DNA from: Thiomicrospira cyclica ALM1
GTDB lineage: Bacteria; Pseudomonadota; Gammaproteobacteria; Thiomicrospirales; Thiomicrospiraceae
Assembly (NCBI RefSeq): GCF_000214825.1
Contig: NC_015581.1
Coordinates: 1,736,001-1,800,000, forward strand
Direction: 5' to 3'
DNA length: 64,000 nucleotides
In this document: positions 61,238-64,000 of the stretch, one piece after another
Layout of the letters: every line of letters starts with the position of its first letter
Position numbering within the stretch: the first letter of the stretch is position 1
The notes under the pieces: model-generated
Database searches by the model: none
Told to the model about the DNA's origin: nothing
The model's input: only the letters and a program-made list of their open reading frames with translations
Position numbers and translations under genes: made by a program

Positions 61238-62227
61238 CTAGCCGATATACCAAACCGACAAGCTATAGAACAATGGAATGCCTACTAGCACGTTGAATGG
61301 GAAGGTAACACCTAAGGCCAGTGTTAAATAATAGGATGGGTTAGCTTCTGGCACCCCCATTCGCATGGCCGGTGGCACGGCAATATATGAAGCACTTGCT
61401 GCCAAAATTGCAACTAACATTGTTCCACCAGCGCTAAACCCAAGAATAGTCGCGCCAACAAAAATACCGATTAAACCACCAATCAATGGCATGATTATAC
61501 CAAAAGCGACGAGCGGAATACCGACCTGCTTGAAAGCCTTCATACGTCTAGCCGCTTCCATCCCCAAGTCAAGTAAGAAAAGACACAGTACACCCATAAA
61601 AATACCATGCGAGAAGGGGTATACTTTTTCCATGGCCTCTGGACTAGAAACCGCACCAATCACCATTGCACCAAGCAATAGTACAACACTACCATTTGTA
61701 GTCGCTTCATGTATCAAAGACTTCCAAGGTGTCGCAACTGCTTCACTGCCCGCGGCCTGCAATTTACTTCGTGCCATTGCAGCGAGCAATAGACCAATAA
61801 TAATGGCAGGCGCTTCCATAACCACCATCATGATAATCGGATAGGTTTCGTACTCAATACCAGACACATCCAAAAATGCAATCGCTGTTAAAAAGGTACC
61901 CGCGCTCACTGAGCCATAATGAGCCGTAATAGCCGCCGCATTAAACCGGTCTATGCGGTCTCTAAAACGCAAAATCATGTAGCCAATCATAGGGGTTAGG
62001 AAGCCTAACACCATAGCCCAAAAAATAGATTTAAACGCCAAACCAATCTCAGCGTTCGCTAACTCAGCACCGCCCTTAAGGCCTATTGCAATTAATAGGT
62101 AGATGGATAAGCCTTTGCCCAATCCATCAGGAAATTTCAAATCTGACTTAATAACTTTTGCAAAAACGCCTAGCGCGAAAAACAAAATAGCTGGAATTAA
62201 AATTGCATCTAAACCCATTGTAGACAC
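61238..62227 (-). CDS. sbtA: Sodium-dependent bicarbonate transporter SbtA
   Basis: 329 residues, ten membrane helices. Starts MSTMGLDAILIPAILFFALG, with YLLIAIGLKGGAELA and ITAHYGSVSAGTFLTAIAFL, which are SbtA hallmarks around the sodium and bicarbonate sites. It raises cytosolic bicarbonate for carboxysomes. It is followed by sbtB. Confidence 0.94.
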   Translation of the reverse strand: MSTMGLDAILIPAILFFALGVFAKVIKSDLKFPDGLGKGLSIYLLIAIGLKGGAELANAEIGLAFKSIFWAMVLGFLTPMIGYMILRFRDRIDRFNAAAITAHYGSVSAGTFLTAIAFLDVSGIEYETYPIIMMVVMEAPAIIIGLLLAAMARSKLQAAGSEAVATPWKSLIHEATTNGSVVLLLGAMVIGAVSSPEAMEKVYPFSHGIFMGVLCLFLLDLGMEAARRMKAFKQVGIPLVAFGIIMPLIGGLIGIFVGATILGFSAGGTMLVAILAASASYIAVPPAMRMGVPEANPSYYLTLALGVTFPFNVLVGIPLFYSLSVWYIG

Positions 62228-62298
62228 TCCTAATTAAAATCAAATGTCATGATAGGGCAAAAAAATTTTAAAATTAAATCGGAATTTCCTTCCTTACC

Positions 62299-62316
62299 CA
62301 TAGATCTAACTCTATG
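62299..62316. promoter_or_regulatory. Inverted repeat upstream of sbtA, candidate LysR site
   Basis: CATAGA (62299-62304) and TCTATG (62311-62316) are perfect arms with a 6-bp gap, 72-89 bp before the sbtA ATG. LysR regulators bind such dyads around T-N11-A; here the pairing is T-N12-A. The LysR gene downstream is the obvious candidate to bind it. Confidence 0.45.
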
Positions 62317-62345
62317 AATTAAGCGTTATCTGATTGAATGCTTTG

Positions 62346-63665
62346 TTAATTAAGACCATCTTGCTCTTTAAATTTCTTAAGGTAGTTGCGGACAATATCA
62401 TGCGTACCGATGTTGTCCCGCTCTTTAAAAATAACAAAATTGATAAATGCGTGTATTGCTAGTGCAATCAACAGCCCTTCAAATATACCGACCCAGTAGA
62501 CCAGTAACCCACACAGAATGGCTAATAACATGGCATAACGTCCAAAATTAGCGACATGCAACAGGCCCAAAATCATTTTGATGCCAACAAATATCATGAT
62601 AATACCCAGAGCAAACTTGGGTAAAAACTCTAAATATTGAATGTTGATAACAAAGAAAGTGATCACAAGCGCTATAACTAAAACTGAAAACTTAGTAAAG
62701 GCACCTGCTAGTCGATTCGTTGAGCTCTTGGCAAGACCATCTAAGTTTGTCATGCCACCAAAAAAACTTGATCCCATATTCGAAACCCAAATAGACAGCA
62801 GGCTATTATTACTATTACATTTACGTTTCAGTGGATCTATTTTTTCAATCGCAGCATTGCTCATAACCTGCTCTATAACATCAATAATCGCCAACATAAG
62901 CGCAAAGCCAATCGCGTAAGCCCAAAGACTTACTGAGTTGAAATCTGGTATGGGTAAAGCAAGAGCAAGCTCGGCATCTTCAACCTGCAACATCGACAAG
63001 GGTAAAAACAAGGAAACTAAAATTCCGAATACAATAAGTGCAAAATAGGGTACCGCAGGCTGGCGATCCTTAAATAATTTAAACAACACCAAGAACAGTA
63101 TCGCACCAACCAATGATAAACCAATCATTAACAGACGCTCCGTTGTAAAAAAACCATCTGCGGTTACAACTGACTCTGGAACCTCATAGGTGAAAACCAA
63201 AAAGGCCAGGACAATTTTTAAACCAATACCCGCCAATAGACCCTCAACTAAATAGGTCGGCACTAACTGCAATATGTAACGCTGCCAATTGAACTTCCAT
63301 ATAAGAGCCTGGAATGCGGCCGTTAGGAATATGATAAATGCCATATTCGAAATACCGAATATCGATACCCCCATGGCCAAAATAGGTGCCAAGCCTGCTG
63401 CTATACCAGGCGCTCCAATAAAATTACCAGGGCGAAACCAAGCAAACATCCAACCAATAAATGAGGCGAAAGCAACTGTAGCAAGGCCTACCTGAATAGG
63501 ATAATCCGACATGATAGCAATACCGATAGACAAAGGTATTGCCATAGCAGCGGTAATAATACCGGCCTGAATATCACGTGTAACATATTGCTTCTGAAAA
63601 GCCGCACAGCTCTTAGTTTCGCACTGTACGTCCTGTGAGGAATTTGAATTTGCTGTGTTAGACAT
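62346..63665 (-). CDS. SulP-family bicarbonate transporter
   Basis: 439 residues from the ATG at 63665; the frame opens earlier at a GTG (63761) with no ribosome site. About ten to twelve helices follow, with RDIQAGIITAAMAIPLSIGI at the start and GAPGIAAGLAPILAMGVSIF. There is no visible STAS domain at the C-terminus, unlike many SulP proteins. SulP homologues move bicarbonate in related chemolithoautotrophs, and the neighbouring sbtA supports this. Sulfate is the alternative substrate. Confidence 0.83.
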   Translation of the reverse strand: MSNTANSNSSQDVQCETKSCAAFQKQYVTRDIQAGIITAAMAIPLSIGIAIMSDYPIQVGLATVAFASFIGWMFAWFRPGNFIGAPGIAAGLAPILAMGVSIFGISNMAFIIFLTAAFQALIWKFNWQRYILQLVPTYLVEGLLAGIGLKIVLAFLVFTYEVPESVVTADGFFTTERLLMIGLSLVGAILFLVLFKLFKDRQPAVPYFALIVFGILVSLFLPLSMLQVEDAELALALPIPDFNSVSLWAYAIGFALMLAIIDVIEQVMSNAAIEKIDPLKRKCNSNNSLLSIWVSNMGSSFFGGMTNLDGLAKSSTNRLAGAFTKFSVLVIALVITFFVINIQYLEFLPKFALGIIMIFVGIKMILGLLHVANFGRYAMLLAILCGLLVYWVGIFEGLLIALAIHAFINFVIFKERDNIGTHDIVRNYLKKFKEQDGLN

Positions 63666-63833
63666 AAAAAAATACTTTCGTTTAGGGCTCAATACAAGAT
63701 CCATCAAACCAATTAAGAACCTACGTTCTGCTGAAACGACATTAATCAAAGCTTTTGGCACAAAAGACTAATGAATAACAATTGCATTAAGAAACATAGA
63801 GGTACGACATCTTTTAAACATCCCTCTACTCAT

Positions 63834-63860
63834 AAAAAAAAAGGCTGGATAACCAGCCTT
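63834..63860 (-). terminator. Terminator of the edge gene
   Basis: AAGGCTGG (63841-63848) pairs with CCAGCCTT (63853-63860) around ATAA. Read leftward it is followed by seven T (the A run at 63834-63840). It ends transcription of the gene entering from the right edge and stops it entering SulP. Confidence 0.85.
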
Positions 63861-63879
63861 TCATAAAAAACAAATCGCT

Positions 63880-64000
63880 TTATTTTTTGTATACGCGTTG
63901 TATATCTTCAGCTAGTTTGTATTCATCTGCTGACAGGTTATCACCAGCAGCGTAGATAATTAAACTCGCAAAATCACGCCCAAAGCTGATGTTAGGATAT
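63880..64000 (-). CDS. C-terminal end of an unidentified protein (right edge)
   Basis: The final 39 residues before a TAA at 63880 are YPNISFGRDFASLIIYAAGD then NLSADEYKLAEDIQRVYKK. The frame is open to the edge. Short and helical, with no motif I recognise. A terminator follows, so it is the last gene of its transcript. Confidence 0.65.
   Translation of the reverse strand, partial: YPNISFGRDFASLIIYAAGDNLSADEYKLAEDIQRVYKK

Noticed and set aside
63666-63761. Longer N-terminus of the SulP transporter
   Set aside because: It starts at a GTG without a ribosome site and adds residues unlike the family; the ATG at 63665 is better.
1-64000. tRNA, rRNA, phage integrase, transposase or origin sequences
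   Set aside because: None was seen on either strand by reading, including at the ends of the repeat-flanked cassette.

Overview
The window looks like chromosomal DNA of a sulfur-oxidising, chemolithoautotrophic gammaproteobacterium of the Thiomicrospira / Thiomicrorhabdus / Hydrogenovibrio type. This is inferred from gene content: an alpha-carboxysome accessory block (CsoS1D, Ham1-like NTPase), SbtA/SbtB and SulP bicarbonate uptake, a complete cbb3 oxidase locus and gammaproteobacterial housekeeping gene order. No rRNA or tRNA gene was seen that would settle the species. Layout, left to right. 1-1.8 kb: the 5' part of metY, a double-cupin protein and an RsmC-like methyltransferase. 1.8-4.6 kb: an AT-rich cassette (Sel1-repeat protein, ankyrin-like protein, membrane protein) bracketed by an 85-bp direct repeat of the methyltransferase 3' end. 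4.6-11.7 kb: accessory DNA with an AAA/DUF4143 ATPase, a RhuM fragment, a broken AlbA_2/RecG-like gene, a large helicase-less restriction-modification enzyme translationally coupled to it, and an internally deleted HAD gene. 11.9-19.6 kb: a YkgJ-type protein, then a minus-strand operon running rhodopsin, crtE, crtI, crtB, crtY, blh and three small unknown genes. It makes a proton-pumping rhodopsin and its retinal. 19.7-30 kb (minus): TauE/SafE-like protein, comM, ubiK, SPOR protein, argS, topA, PA2778/PA2779 pair, dprA. 30-39.8 kb (plus): def, fmt, rsmB, DUF4390, ntrY, ntrX, trkA, trkH. 39.8-48.3 kb (minus): ccoNOQP, a 39-residue CcoM-like ORF, ccoG, fixH/ccoH, ccoI and ccoS, a full cbb3 structural and assembly set. 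48.7-57.3 kb (plus): hisBHAFE, HIT protein, tatABC, a DUF255 thioredoxin-fold protein, a zinc metallopeptidase, rpoH. 57.3-64 kb (minus): a CO2-concentrating block of SulP, SbtA, SbtB, a LysR regulator, two paralogous SnoaL/DUF4440-fold proteins, Ham1-like NTPase and CsoS1D. How the parts fit: the cell respires with a high-affinity cbb3 oxidase, can add light-driven proton pumping, imports bicarbonate through SbtA/SulP and fixes CO2 in carboxysomes whose core genes are not in this window. The most distinctive signals are: (a) the palindrome CAGGCCTG, counted by eye 26 times in 64 kb, against about one expected; (b) the repeat-flanked cassette at 1.8-4.6 kb; (c) a fenestrated-type rhodopsin with a candidate LitR/CarH operator and three unknown genes in its operon; (d) two carboxysome-linked SnoaL-fold proteins with CsoS2-like ITG motifs in their N-terminal tails.
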